A DNA stretch of 64,000 nucleotides from Furfurilactobacillus entadae (GCF_045862745.1 NZ_BQXN01000009.1:12949-76948), one strand, 5' to 3'. Positions 16,923 to 25,636 are shown, counted from the first letter of the stretch. The notes: generated by a model from the sequence alone, not told the origin. Program-made: numbers and translations.

Positions 16923-18056
16923 TTAAACGTACTGAAGTGTCTTCGTTTCGTTAAAGGCAGCATCAATGATGCCACTCCCAAGACACTCTTCACCATCATA
17001 GAACACCACGGCTTGGCCCGGTGTAATGGCACGAACAGGTTGGTCAAACGTCACGGTGGCCACCGTGCGGTCCTCGTTTAGGTGAACCGTCACACCGGTA
17101 TCCTTTTGACGATACCGGAACTTGGCCGTAACGTGGAAGTCATTTTCATCACTTTCATTGACCCAGTTCAGGTCAGAGGCGGATAAGCTGGTTGCCAACA
17201 GGTGCGGATTGTCAAAGCCCTGACCCACATACAAAACGTTCTTGCTGAGGTCCTTGCCAATAACAAACCACGGCTCGGCGCCTTCCTTTTGACCACCAAT
17301 GCCCAGCCCCTTTCGCTGACCGATGGTGTAGTTCATTAACCCGTAATGGGTTCCCTTGACTTCACCATCGAGCGTCAACATCTGGCCTTCTTGCGCTGGC
17401 AGGTACTGGTTTAAAAAGCCCTTCCAGTTCTTCTCACCAATGAAACAGATCCCAACGGAATCCTTCTTTTCAGCGGTAGCAAGCCCAGCCTCCTCGGCCA
17501 GCTCCCGAACCTGCGGCTTCTCGATCTCACCCAGTGGGAACATAACCCGGTCCAACTGGTCAGATGAAAGCTGACTCAAAAAGTACGTCTGGTCCTTGTT
17601 GCTGTCCTCACCACGAAGCAAGTGACTATGCCCGTCTTCATCGTGTGTCACACGGGCGTAGTGCCCCGTTGCGATATAGTCGGCACCAAGTTCCAACGCA
17701 TAGTCCAGAAAGGCCTTAAACTTGATCTCCTTGTTGCAGACCACGTCAGGGTTCGGTGTCCGCCCCTTTTTGTACTCGTCCAAGAAATACGTGAACACAC
17801 GGTCCCAGTATTCCTTTTCGAAGTTCACGGAGTAGTAAGGAATGCCAATCTTGTTGGCAACCTTTGCAACGTCCTTATAATCTTCTGTCGCCGTACAAAC
17901 GCCATTATCGTCGGTGTCGTCCCAATTTTTCATGAACACACCAACCACATCGTAGCCCTGCTGCTTGAGCAAGAGCGCCGTTACTGACGAGTCTACCCCA
18001 CCACTCATGCCGACGACAACACGGGTCTTGGAATGATCAACTGCTTGATCAGTCAT
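16923..18056 (-). CDS. mnmA: tRNA-specific 2-thiouridylase
   Basis: Thiolates U34 of tRNA-Lys, -Glu and -Gln. The PP-loop SGGVDS is at residues 18-23, and the catalytic cysteines are C107 (DVVCNKEIKF) and C204 (VGICFIGE), the pair that carries persulfide and forms the transient disulfide. The length, 377 residues, is standard. Sulfur is handed on from a cysteine desulfurase; a nifS-like gene lies just upstream in the same direction, with DUF1831, separated by a terminator and promoter. The ribosome binding site is weak (GATGGTGAT) before the ATG. Confidence 0.96.
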   Translation of the reverse strand: MTDQAVDHSKTRVVVGMSGGVDSSVTALLLKQQGYDVVGVFMKNWDDTDDNGVCTATEDYKDVAKVANKIGIPYYSVNFEKEYWDRVFTYFLDEYKKGRTPNPDVVCNKEIKFKAFLDYALELGADYIATGHYARVTHDEDGHSHLLRGEDSNKDQTYFLSQLSSDQLDRVMFPLGEIEKPQVRELAEEAGLATAEKKDSVGICFIGEKNWKGFLNQYLPAQEGQMLTLDGEVKGTHYGLMNYTIGQRKGLGIGGQKEGAEPWFVIGKDLSKNVLYVGQGFDNPHLLATSLSASDLNWVNESDENDFHVTAKFRYRQKDTGVTVHLNEDRTVATVTFDQPVRAITPGQAVVFYDGEECLGSGIIDAAFNETKTLQYV

Positions 18057-18125
18057 GGTATCACCATCATTTCAATTAGATTCTGAGAATCAACGATTTG
18101 AAGGTCGTTATTATCAGTGAGAATA

Positions 18126-18155
18126 AGTATAACAGGTGACACTTACCATTTTCAA
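18126..18155 (-). promoter_or_regulatory. Candidate sigma-A promoter of mnmA
   Basis: TTGAAA (18150-18155), 18-base spacer, TATACT (18126-18131) on the minus strand, just after the DUF1831 terminator. Confidence 0.55.
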
Positions 18156-18173
18156 GTGCTGACTCACGGGAAC

Positions 18174-18222
18174 AAAAACCGCCTAGACGATGTCACGCTT
18201 CCGTGACCGCCCAGGCGGTTTA
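18174..18222 (-). terminator. Intrinsic terminator of the iscS-DUF1831 operon
   Basis: AAACCGCCT pairs with AGGCGGTTT, with further inner pairing CGTGAC/GTCACG-like, and a T5 tail on the minus strand. Confidence 0.8.
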
Positions 18223-18229
18223 ATGATAG

Positions 18230-18577
18230 CTACTTTTCAACAGGTGTTAAGACGTTTCGTTCCACCAAATTTGCCACTTGATAACCATATTGTTCCACCA
18301 GCACATCGTGGTTCGCGTTGGTAAAGATGTTAACATTACCGGTCCCACTAGGATTAACTGTGCTCATTTTAAACACATCAAGGTTTTTCCCAATTAGCAC
18401 ACGAAGTTTAATTGAATCCGCCACGCCAGCAGCTGGGTCCAACGGCCGTTCTAAACTAAAACCACCCGCATTTGTCTGCGTGAATCCAAGGTCGCGCAGC
18501 GTGTATTTTTTAATTTGATCGCTTAATCCGTACGTTGTTGAATCTCCCGTAACCGTTACCGTTTTTCCAAATGCCAT
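18230..18577 (-). CDS. DUF1831 family protein
   Basis: A 115-residue cytosolic protein of a family almost confined to lactobacilli and relatives, with no known reaction. It has a mixed alpha/beta look and no cysteine, so it is not itself a sulfur carrier. The ATG overlaps the TAA of the cysteine desulfurase (TAATG), showing translational coupling, and this pairing is conserved in the group from memory. That suggests a helper role in cysteine desulfurase or tRNA thiolation, but this is inference. Confidence 0.85.
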   Translation of the reverse strand: MAFGKTVTVTGDSTTYGLSDQIKKYTLRDLGFTQTNAGGFSLERPLDPAAGVADSIKLRVLIGKNLDVFKMSTVNPSGTGNVNIFTNANHDVLVEQYGYQVANLVERNVLTPVEK

Positions 18578-19749
18578 TAGTTTTCCTTCTTTCCGACAGC
18601 CTGTGGTTGTAACCGTGCTGCCACTTCAGTTAGTGCGTGAACAAAGCCGTCAATATCGTCTGTGGTCGTATACCGGCCAAAACTGAGGCGAATGGACTGC
18701 ATAATGCGCGGTGACCCTTCACCAAACATGGCGACCAGAACGTGACTTGGGTCTAATGAGCCAGCCGTACATGCGGACCCAGCGGACACCGCAACCCCGG
18801 CCAGGTCCAGATTTGTCAACAAGACGTCATTTTCTACGCCCTTGATCCACAGATTCAAAACGTGCTGTAAATTATCGGATTTGAGACTGCCGTTGACTTC
18901 AAACATCACACCGGCATCCGTCAGTCCATCGATCACGGCCTGTTTGAAACCAGCATACTTGGCTTGACGGGCGGCCTTTTCATCCGGTGTCAACGCCGTT
19001 ACGGCCGTTGCAAAACCAGCGATGGCTGGAATGTTCTCCGTGCCTGCCCGCCGCTTATCTTCCTGGTCTCCGCCCTTCATGAAGCTTGGGAACTTAATGC
19101 CATCTCGACGATACAAAAAGCCCATCTGCTTCGGCCCGTTAATTTTGTGCGCAGACGTGGATAACATGTCAATGTGATCACGGTTCACATCAATGTCCAA
19201 TAACCCATAGGCCTGCACGGCATCCGTATGGAACCATGCCTGATGATCCTTTAACAGTTCCCCAATTTCGTGAATGGGCATTACAGACCCCACTTCATTG
19301 TTTCCCGTCATGATGGAGACCAAAATGGTGTCATCAGTTAAGGCTGACTTGAGGTCGGTCAAACTGATCTCCCCGGCCTCGTTAACGGGCAAGTACACAA
19401 TGTCAAAGCCATTTTCACCCAGCCACTTGGCCGTTTTCATCACGGACTCATGTTCAATGGCGGTGGTGATGATCCGCCGACCAAGTGCTTTTCTCGCGGT
19501 GGCTGTTTGCATCCACACCGTATTGTTGCTTTCCGTTCCACCAGCTGTAAAGACGATTTCATCATCATTCGCCTTAATACTTGTTGCAATAACGTGCCGC
19601 GCGTCATCAAGAACGGCCCGCGCCTTTCGACCAAACGCATGAACGGAACTTGCGTTACCAAAATCATGCTGCATTTGGTCCATCATCGTTGCAACCACTT
19701 CGTCACTCATTGGCGTTGTGGCAGCATTATCTAAATAAATCGGTTGCAC
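18577..19749 (-). CDS. Cysteine desulfurase (NifS/IscS family)
   Basis: PLP enzyme that takes sulfur from cysteine as enzyme-bound persulfide. The 390-residue protein has YLDNAATTP at the start, the PLP lysine K202 in STSAHKINGPK and the sulfur-accepting cysteine C327 in SAGSACTAGS, in a long loop as in group I (IscS-like) enzymes. The start is GTG at 19749 with GGAGG upstream. It is followed by DUF1831 and then mnmA, so its main customer here is probably tRNA thiolation (the IscS/YrvO role) and not a general Fe-S system. No isc or suf scaffold genes are nearby. Confidence 0.93.
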   Translation of the reverse strand: MQPIYLDNAATTPMSDEVVATMMDQMQHDFGNASSVHAFGRKARAVLDDARHVIATSIKANDDEIVFTAGGTESNNTVWMQTATARKALGRRIITTAIEHESVMKTAKWLGENGFDIVYLPVNEAGEISLTDLKSALTDDTILVSIMTGNNEVGSVMPIHEIGELLKDHQAWFHTDAVQAYGLLDIDVNRDHIDMLSTSAHKINGPKQMGFLYRRDGIKFPSFMKGGDQEDKRRAGTENIPAIAGFATAVTALTPDEKAARQAKYAGFKQAVIDGLTDAGVMFEVNGSLKSDNLQHVLNLWIKGVENDVLLTNLDLAGVAVSAGSACTAGSLDPSHVLVAMFGEGSPRIMQSIRLSFGRYTTTDDIDGFVHALTEVAARLQPQAVGKKEN

Positions 19750-19776
19750 GAATCTGCCTCCTCACTTTATCACTAC

Positions 19777-20475
19777 TTATGCGGTTGCTTGGTTAGCAAA
19801 GAAGTTTAACAACATGTTTGCTGACCGCTGACCGGCTTCAATAATAAACTCATCGAATGACACACCAGCGTCACCGTTTCCTGTATCGCTCATCGCACGG
19901 ATCACTAGATATGGCACGTTGAACTGGTGGGCCACCTGACCAACCGCAGCCCCTTCCATTTCACAGCTTAGCGCCGTTGGGAAATGTGACTTGATCATTG
20001 CCGTCGTGGTGTCACTGGCAACAAATGAATCCCCCGTCACGATCAGCCCCCGTTTAACAGCGAGGCCCGTGGCGTCCGCCGCCTGTGTGATGGCTTCTGC
20101 CCATTTATTCGAGGCCGCAAACCGTGCTGGTTGTTGTGGAAGTTGCCCATAAACGTAGTTAAAGGCGGTGGCGTCAACATCCCAGTAGGCTGTTTCGTCA
20201 GCAATGACCACATCACCCACGTTCAAGCCCTCACCGATTCCACCGGCAGAACCACTGTTGATCACAACGTCGACTGCAAAGTTTGTAATTAACAATGCGG
20301 TAGTTAAACCGGCCTCAACCTTACCGATTCCTGATTGAACCAGCACAACGTCTTGCCCACTAATGGTTCCGGTAAAGAAATCAATGTTTCCAACCGTCAC
20401 AATTTGTTCGTCAGCCAGTTGGGCCGTTAATTCCTTGATTTCTTCTTCCATGGCACATAAAATTCCAAATTTCAT
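19777..20475 (-). CDS. mtnN: 5'-methylthioadenosine/S-adenosylhomocysteine nucleosidase
   Basis: Cleaves MTA and SAH to adenine plus methylthioribose or S-ribosylhomocysteine, which recycles SAM waste and makes the autoinducer-2 precursor. Motifs: GILCAMEEEI at the start with the catalytic Glu, SGIGKVEAG, NSGSAGG, MEGAAVGQVA (substrate-binding Met-Glu) and RAMSDTG with the catalytic Asp. The length, 232, is usual. Two ATG codons follow AGGGGATC; the second (20475) has better spacing. It is downstream of the small membrane protein and NUDIX genes in one likely operon. Confidence 0.95.
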   Translation of the reverse strand: MKFGILCAMEEEIKELTAQLADEQIVTVGNIDFFTGTISGQDVVLVQSGIGKVEAGLTTALLITNFAVDVVINSGSAGGIGEGLNVGDVVIADETAYWDVDATAFNYVYGQLPQQPARFAASNKWAEAITQAADATGLAVKRGLIVTGDSFVASDTTTAMIKSHFPTALSCEMEGAAVGQVAHQFNVPYLVIRAMSDTGNGDAGVSFDEFIIEAGQRSANMLLNFFANQATA

Positions 20476-20519
20476 CATGATCCCCTAACGTTTACTTTTA
20501 TTAATGTGCTGCAATCGCC

Positions 20520-20894
20520 CTAGCCGATAAACCGCAAAATGACATAGACCACCGCGATCAGGGCCACTAACGTAATGATCACAACGTTCAGTCGCCGTGC
20601 CAGCCGTTGACTTTTCTCTTCACCAGTCAGCTTGCCATCCGGTTTAACCCGGCTTTCCGGCTGATTGGGATCCATAGTGGGCGTGACGGGTTCCGTCGTT
20701 TCATTTTTTTGTGACCGGCGCCGTAACCAGGTTGGCCACTGCCATCCCCGACGTTTTTGTGTTGCCCGTCTTGACGGCTCAGCTGCCGCACTCGTTGAAG
20801 GTTCTGGTTGCGCTGTGGCCTGTTCACTACCACGTTTTCGGTACTGTTCACGCGTTAAATTGGGCTCAGACCCAGGTTGTTGATCATCGTTCAT
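20520..20894 (-). CDS. Small tail-anchored membrane protein of unknown function
   Basis: A 124-residue protein with an acidic/Pro/Gln-rich, basic-patched N-terminal part predicted to be disordered, and a single hydrophobic segment at the end (about residues 103-122, VVIITLVALIAVVYVILRF). This suggests a cytosolic protein anchored by its C-terminus. The early motif LTREQYRKR may be a short conserved signature. I do not recognise a family. It is placed between nudix and mtnN genes, with a GAGGGA ribosome binding site. Confidence 0.7.
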   Translation of the reverse strand: MNDDQQPGSEPNLTREQYRKRGSEQATAQPEPSTSAAAEPSRRATQKRRGWQWPTWLRRRSQKNETTEPVTPTMDPNQPESRVKPDGKLTGEEKSQRLARRLNVVIITLVALIAVVYVILRFIG

Positions 20895-20939
20895 CTTGTT
20901 CCCTCAATCAATCTTTCGCTTCGCATCGGTTAGGACAGT

Positions 20940-21506
20940 CTAATCTTCAAACGTCACTAATCCGGCATCAAATAACTGCCAGTAATAAACGGCCATCACG
21001 GTCTTTTGATCATCAAGCTTTCCGTCAGCCAACAATTGTTTGGCTTCAGCCAGTGTGTATTCGTGCAGGACGATATTTTCATCTGCATCCTGTGGCAACG
21101 CGTCGGCGACAGGCTTCAACCCCGTCACCATGTATAACGTCATGTATTCATCCGTAAACCCAACCGAGGTGTAAAAACCAGCGATTTTATGAATTTCGGT
21201 TGCTACATACCGCGTTTCTTCGTTTAACTCACGAATTGCGGCCTCTTTCGCGTTATCGGCGTCACGATCATCCAGTTTCCCTGCTGGGACTTCCAACGTG
21301 GTCTTCCCGATGGGGGCCCGCCACTGCTCTTCAAAGATGGCCTTGCCGTCTTCTGTAATGGCCAACATTGCCACCGCGTTTGCATGGTGAACCACATCAC
21401 GGTGCGCAATCCGGCCATCGGGTAACGCAACGGTTTGATTTTCAACATCAATGATGGCGCCGTGGTACTTGGGGCTTACTGCTGTCACTTTTTCTTCAAA
21501 GTTCAT
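20940..21506 (-). CDS. NUDIX hydrolase, ADP-ribose pyrophosphatase type
   Basis: A 188-residue hydrolase that most likely splits ADP-ribose into AMP and ribose 5-phosphate. The Nudix box starts at PAGKLD and ends RELNEETRY; the Mg-binding REXXEE core is intact, but the glycine that usually follows (EEXG) is Arg here. The flanking EVPAGK and GFTDEYMTLYM segments are typical of the ADP-ribose group. Its ATG overlaps the TGA of the cold-shock-domain gene (ATGA), so the two are translationally coupled. Confidence 0.88.
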   Translation of the reverse strand: MNFEEKVTAVSPKYHGAIIDVENQTVALPDGRIAHRDVVHHANAVAMLAITEDGKAIFEEQWRAPIGKTTLEVPAGKLDDRDADNAKEAAIRELNEETRYVATEIHKIAGFYTSVGFTDEYMTLYMVTGLKPVADALPQDADENIVLHEYTLAEAKQLLADGKLDDQKTVMAVYYWQLFDAGLVTFED

Positions 21507-21745
21507 TGTGCGTCCGTCCCTTCACCGCGTTTGGTTACCTTCGCGGCTTGCGGGCCACGAACCCCTTCAACAACGACAAAATCGACTTCATCGCCAACCG
21601 TTAATGATTTAAAGCCGCTGCCCTCGATTGCCGAAAAATGAACAAAAACATCTGGGTTACCCATAACGGCAATGAAGCCAAACCCCTTTTCTTGATCAAA
21701 CGTTTTAACAACACCGTGTTCACGGCCATCCGCTAATTTCGCCAT
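21503..21745 (-). CDS. Cold-shock domain protein
   Basis: An 80-residue single-stranded nucleic acid-binding protein. The CSD carries RNP1 (KGFGFI) and RNP2 (VFVHF). It is longer than CspA (about 66 residues) by a short N-terminal tail (MAKLADGREHG) and a C-terminal tail. The start at 21745 has only a weak AAGAG site; a frame open further upstream to 21793 runs through the promoter and is rejected. Because it is coupled to a NUDIX gene, it may act outside cold shock. It has a good promoter with a palindrome at the start point. Confidence 0.88.
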   Translation of the reverse strand: MAKLADGREHGVVKTFDQEKGFGFIAVMGNPDVFVHFSAIEGSGFKSLTVGDEVDFVVVEGVRGPQAAKVTKRGEGTDAQ

Positions 21746-21764
21746 GGTCACTCTTCTTTCATGT

Positions 21765-21780
21765 TTAGACTTTTGTCTAA
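21765..21780. repeat. Palindrome at the csp transcription start
   Basis: TTAGAC and GTCTAA separated by TTTT, directly downstream of and touching the -10 box of the csp promoter. A position suited to a repressor site or an early mRNA hairpin. Confidence 0.4.
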
Positions 21781-21808
21781 GTATATGAAACATTCAGCAT
21801 TTTTTCCA
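21780..21808 (-). promoter_or_regulatory. Candidate sigma-A promoter of csp-nudix-mtnN unit
   Basis: TGGAAA (21803-21808), 17-base spacer, TATACT (21780-21785) on the minus strand. Confidence 0.5.
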
Positions 21809-21950
21809 GTTCTGCCCGCTGACTGGGCGAATCTTAACGTTCCCCAATTGATTTTTTAATACATTTTTTAGAAAAGTGACTAAAAAGGTGGTAAAACCGC
21901 GATCTCATCGCAATATTATTTAATTTTATTTTTACAATAAGGTTTCTTAA

Positions 21951-22008
21951 AAATCATGCAGAACATTGAATATTCTTTGATTTAACAGTCTTTGTAGGTG
22001 CATGATTT
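21951..22008. repeat. 10-bp inverted repeat upstream of XRE regulator
   Basis: AAATCATGCA at 21951-21960 and its exact complement TGCATGATTT at 21999-22008, with a central GAATATTC palindrome between. Could be an operator pair for the adjacent regulator. Confidence 0.4.
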
Positions 22009-22052
22009 ATTTGTGAAAGTTTGTGGATGAATCCGGCTGAACAGCGGCCCGG

Positions 22053-22080
22053 TTGCGTTTTTCTGCCAGCCCTGTATAAT
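22053..22080 (+). promoter_or_regulatory. Candidate promoter of XRE regulator gene
   Basis: TTGCGT (22053-22058), 16-base spacer, perfect TATAAT (22075-22080), about 67 bases before the proposed start. Confidence 0.5.
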
Positions 22081-22147
22081 TTCTTTGTCATGAATTACTC
22101 AAATTTTCAGACAACCTTTTGAAATTACCCCCTTGGAGGTGGCTAAC

Positions 22148-22387
22148 TTGTTAGGAGTTTTATTGAAGGAACAACGCCTTAACCGCAACATGACGTTAAG
22201 ACAGTTGGCTGCAACGTTGAACGAACGTTATGGATTGAACCTTTCAGCTGGAATGTTGTCTCGTTATGAAAACGGCACAAACGTTTCAACAGGCAATTTA
22301 TTCTTCATTGCAGATTTTTTTGAAATTGACTTAACGTCTTTTGCAAAAACATTTGTGGACCAACGCCGAACGGACTTAGCCCGTTAA
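22148..22387 (+). CDS. Small XRE-family (Cro/CI-like) transcription regulator
   Basis: A 79-residue protein that is little more than one helix-turn-helix domain: LKEQRLNRNMTLRQLAATLNE and the recognition-helix region LSAGMLSRYENG are typical of HTH_3/XRE proteins. There is no C-terminal ligand or oligomerisation domain. The start is assigned to TTG at 22148 because GGAGGTGG sits 7 bases upstream; a TTG 15 bases earlier lies on that very site. Its targets are unknown; the inverted repeat upstream is a candidate autoregulatory site. It stands alone, ending at a strong terminator. Confidence 0.75.
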   Translation: MLGVLLKEQRLNRNMTLRQLAATLNERYGLNLSAGMLSRYENGTNVSTGNLFFIADFFEIDLTSFAKTFVDQRRTDLAR

Positions 22388-22400
22388 GCATTAGATCGTC

Positions 22401-22434
22401 AACCGTCTGAACCTAACCAGTCAGACGGTTTTTT
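22401..22434 (+). terminator. Intrinsic terminator of XRE gene
   Basis: ACCGTCTGA pairs with TCAGACGGT around an 11-base loop, followed by T6. Confidence 0.85.
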
Positions 22435-22464
22435 GTGTTCTCAACCGCAATCGTCTCAAGTGCA

Positions 22465-22505
22465 ATTAAAAGCCGCCTTCCAATAACTGGAAGACGGCTT
22501 TTAAC
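22465..22505 (-). terminator. Intrinsic terminator of ileS
   Basis: AAAAGCCGTCTTCCA and its near-perfect complement around a short loop, flanked by TTTTAATT in minus-strand RNA; 25 bases after the ileS stop. Confidence 0.8.
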
Positions 22506-22529
22506 TAAGCAAGGTTTATTCCTGAATGG

Positions 22530-25319
22530 TTACTTTTCTAACCCATCGGTAACAGATTCTGGAAATTCAGTCCGCACAATGTGGGCACAACGCGCACATA
22601 ACATTGGGTAGGCGTCGTCACTACCAACATCAGTTTTGATCATGCGACAACGTTGACAAACATCCCCTTCGGCGTGGGCAACCACCACCGCAACATCATC
22701 ATAATGAGCGGCTTCTTGTGGTGCTTCTTCCAACGGATGAACATGAAGTTGCGACACGATCAATACTTGCGCCACATCACTGTTCAACGTGTTCAGAACG
22801 TTCGCGTAGTGATCACTAACGTACAGGTCAACAGCTGCTTCCATTGGGCGACCGATCAGCTTCTCGTCACGGGCTTCTTCCAATGATTTAAGCACGTTTG
22901 ACCGGATCTGCATAAAGTCAGCCCACTGTGCAATTAACGTCTCATCCTGCCATTCTGGTTCGATCTCAGGCATTTCTGATAACTGCGCGTACGCAACATC
23001 TTCATGAAGGAACGGCCAGATTTCTTCAGCCGTATGGGGCAGCATTGGCGTCATTAACTTAGTGATCCGTGCGATCACTTGGTACAACACCGTTTGCATG
23101 CTCCGCCGGGTCTTTGAATTTGCGGCATCAATGTACAAAATGTCCTTTGCAAAGTCCAGGTAGAAAGCGGACAGATCATTCGTGATGAAACTCAAAAGTG
23201 CCTTCGAAACGTCAATAAAGTTGTACGCATCGTAGTCGGCCCGAATTTGTTCAACCAGTTTGTTCAACCGGCTTAACATGTACCGGTCTGCACCAGCCAA
23301 GTTAGCATACGCAACGCCATTTTCTTTAGGATCGAAATCCGTGACGTTTGCTAACATGAACCGCATTGTATTCCGCAATTTCCGGTAACTTTCAGAGATT
23401 TGGGTGAAACTTTCCATGGAAACACGAACGTCGGCAGATGAATCAATGGAAGCAACCCACAACCGGAGAATTTCTGCCCCCATCTGCTTGATGATGTCAT
23501 CGGGTGAAATTGTGTTCCCGATGGACTTGCTCATCTTCTTTCCGTCTTTATCCAACGTAAACCCTTGGCTCATAACCGCCTTGTATGGCGCGTGACCAGA
23601 GATTGCAACGGAAGTGATCAAACTTGAGTTAAACCACCCACGGTACTGATCTGAGCCTTCAAGGTACAGGTCAGCAGGGTATGTCAGTTCATCACGAGCA
23701 GCCAAAACAGCCTGATGACTTGAACCAGAATCGAACCAAACATCCATGATGTCCGTTTCTTTGGTAAACATGCCGTTTGGTGAATGTTCTGAAGTGAACC
23801 CTTCTGGCAGTAATTCCTCTGCGTTATGTTCAAACCAGTAGTTTGAGCCATGTTCAGCAAAGAGATCGGCCACATGGTTAATTGTTTCTTCCGTCATGAT
23901 TGGCGTGCCATCTTCTGCATAGAAGATTGGGAGCGGCACACCCCAGGCCCGTTGCCGTGAAATGACCCAGTCACCACGATCTTTGATCATGTTGTACAAA
24001 CGCCGTTTCCCCCAATCAGGGTAGAACTTAACGTCTGCTAACGCATCCAAGATCTGTTGACGGAATGAAGACACACTGGCAAACCATTGCGGCGTTGCCC
24101 GGAAGATGATTGGCTTTTTGGTCCGCCAGTCAAACGGATAACTATGCGTGTATGGCATGTACTTCAATAACAGGTTATTTTCCTTCAGTTTATCCAGACT
24201 GATCTTGTTGGCATCCTCATAGAAGACCCCTTCAAAACCAGGGGCTTCTTCGGTCATCCGCCCCTGTTCATCCACTGGTGACAAGATTGGGAGTCCGTAC
24301 TTGCTTCCGACGTTAAAATCATCTTCACCAAACCCAGGGGCCGTATGAACCAAACCAGTTCCGGCATCCAATGTTACGAAGCTCCCGTTCATCACAAGAA
24401 TGTCACGGTCATAGTATGGGTGGTGCGCCGTCATGTTTTCTAATTGGGCACCCTTCAGCGTTGTGACCGTCTGAACATCTTCCCAGTCCAGCTTTGCGGC
24501 AACGTCGGTTAAGAGTTGCTCAGCCACAACAAACTTCCGGTCATCGCCAGCAACGGTCACAACCGCGTAGTCAAAGCCAGCGTCAACGGTAATCCCCTCA
24601 GAAGCGGGAATCGTCCATGGTGTCGTTGTCCACACAACAAAGTAGGTGTTGTCATCTAACAAACCGTGGCCATCCTTGACCTGTTCAGCAAAGAATGCGG
24701 ATGGTGCTTCAACATCCTTGTAGTCCACTTCGGCTTCCGCCAAAGCAGATTCAGAGGACCATGACCAGTAAACGGGTTTTTGTCCCTGGAAGATGTAACC
24801 ACGTTTAACAAATTCACCAAAGACCCGAATTTGAGCGGCTTCATATTCTGGTTGAAGTGTGATGTATGGCGTGTCCCATTCACCAGCGACCCCTAACCGT
24901 TTGAAACCAGTCCGTTGCTTATCAATTTCCTTCAGGACAAACTGCTTACATAGTTCACGGAACTCAGCGGTTGACATCGCTTTACGGTCAACCCCTTGAT
25001 TTGTTAAGGCTTGTTCCGTTGGCAACCCATGAGTATCCCACCCAGGCACATATGGTGACCGGTAGCCACTCATTGATTTGTAACGAACGATGAAGTCCTT
25101 ACTGATCTTGTTCATTGCGTGACCGATGTGGATGTCACCATTGGCATATGGCGGGCCATCATGAAGAACAAACGTTGGCTTGCCCTCGTTTAACTTTTGT
25201 CGCTGCTCGTACACCTTGTTTTCAGCCCAAACATTTTGCCGTTCAGCTTCCGTTACAGGTAAATTTCCCCGCATCGGAAACCCGGTTTTGTTCAGGTTCA
25301 ATGTTTCTTTAATCCGCAT
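22530..25319 (-). CDS. ileS: Isoleucine-tRNA ligase
   Basis: Class Ia aminoacyl-tRNA synthetase of 929 residues. The HIGH motif is at residues 64-67 (GDIHIGHAMNK) and KMSKS at 595-599. The CP1 editing domain that hydrolyses Val-tRNA-Ile lies between them (TTTPWTIPAS and HTAPGFGEDDF are its usual marks). The C-terminus has the zinc ribbon C-X2-C (CQRCRM) ... C-X2-C (CARCAH) of the type found in Gram-positive and E. coli-like IleRS. It is the last gene of the dcw cluster and is separately controlled by a T-box leader. Confidence 0.97.
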   Translation of the reverse strand: MRIKETLNLNKTGFPMRGNLPVTEAERQNVWAENKVYEQRQKLNEGKPTFVLHDGPPYANGDIHIGHAMNKISKDFIVRYKSMSGYRSPYVPGWDTHGLPTEQALTNQGVDRKAMSTAEFRELCKQFVLKEIDKQRTGFKRLGVAGEWDTPYITLQPEYEAAQIRVFGEFVKRGYIFQGQKPVYWSWSSESALAEAEVDYKDVEAPSAFFAEQVKDGHGLLDDNTYFVVWTTTPWTIPASEGITVDAGFDYAVVTVAGDDRKFVVAEQLLTDVAAKLDWEDVQTVTTLKGAQLENMTAHHPYYDRDILVMNGSFVTLDAGTGLVHTAPGFGEDDFNVGSKYGLPILSPVDEQGRMTEEAPGFEGVFYEDANKISLDKLKENNLLLKYMPYTHSYPFDWRTKKPIIFRATPQWFASVSSFRQQILDALADVKFYPDWGKRRLYNMIKDRGDWVISRQRAWGVPLPIFYAEDGTPIMTEETINHVADLFAEHGSNYWFEHNAEELLPEGFTSEHSPNGMFTKETDIMDVWFDSGSSHQAVLAARDELTYPADLYLEGSDQYRGWFNSSLITSVAISGHAPYKAVMSQGFTLDKDGKKMSKSIGNTISPDDIIKQMGAEILRLWVASIDSSADVRVSMESFTQISESYRKLRNTMRFMLANVTDFDPKENGVAYANLAGADRYMLSRLNKLVEQIRADYDAYNFIDVSKALLSFITNDLSAFYLDFAKDILYIDAANSKTRRSMQTVLYQVIARITKLMTPMLPHTAEEIWPFLHEDVAYAQLSEMPEIEPEWQDETLIAQWADFMQIRSNVLKSLEEARDEKLIGRPMEAAVDLYVSDHYANVLNTLNSDVAQVLIVSQLHVHPLEEAPQEAAHYDDVAVVVAHAEGDVCQRCRMIKTDVGSDDAYPMLCARCAHIVRTEFPESVTDGLEK

Positions 25320-25636
25320 TATGTGAGCTCCCTTCCCTTATTTCCATTTTAAACACAAAAAAACTCATCCTACATCAGGACGAGTTCACTCGTGGTACCA
25401 CCTAAATTTAGACCGTTTCTTGCCCACCCGTCACTTTGGGCGGATGAGTCAACAAATGATCCCTTAAGACCGGATAACGGACGGCGCCGCTTTTTCTTAC
25501 TACCATTGCTGGCGTTCAGAAAAACACTTCCCAAAGTGATCACTCACCGCATGGTGCCGACTGATCTCTCACCACGTGATCAGTTCGCTGTTCGGACATG
25601 CCGTGAGCCCTGGTTTTGGGCACATTACTACATTGC
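25320..25636 (-). promoter_or_regulatory. Isoleucine-specific T-box leader of ileS
   Basis: The minus-strand leader fills the gap between divIVA and ileS. The T-box bulge GGTGGTACCACG is at 25390-25402; its UGGU can pair with the ACCA end of tRNA-Ile. A specifier ATC followed by A lies at 25538-25540 in the stem I region (GTGATCACT). A terminator follows at 25357-25387. I see no strong promoter in the leader itself, so transcription may come from within or upstream of divIVA. Confidence 0.85.
25357..25387 (-). terminator. Regulated terminator of the Ile T-box
   Basis: AACTCATCC and GGACGAGTT type stem around TACATCA, with T7 after it in minus-strand RNA. Confidence 0.8.

Larger units (their letters stand above)
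21746..22147. other. Divergent intergenic region between csp and XRE gene
   Basis: About 400 bases with no gene. It contains the minus-strand csp promoter, the 6-bp palindrome at its start point, a 10-bp inverted repeat (21951-21960 and 21999-22008) and the plus-strand promoter of the XRE regulator. The centre is AT-rich. Confidence 0.6.
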
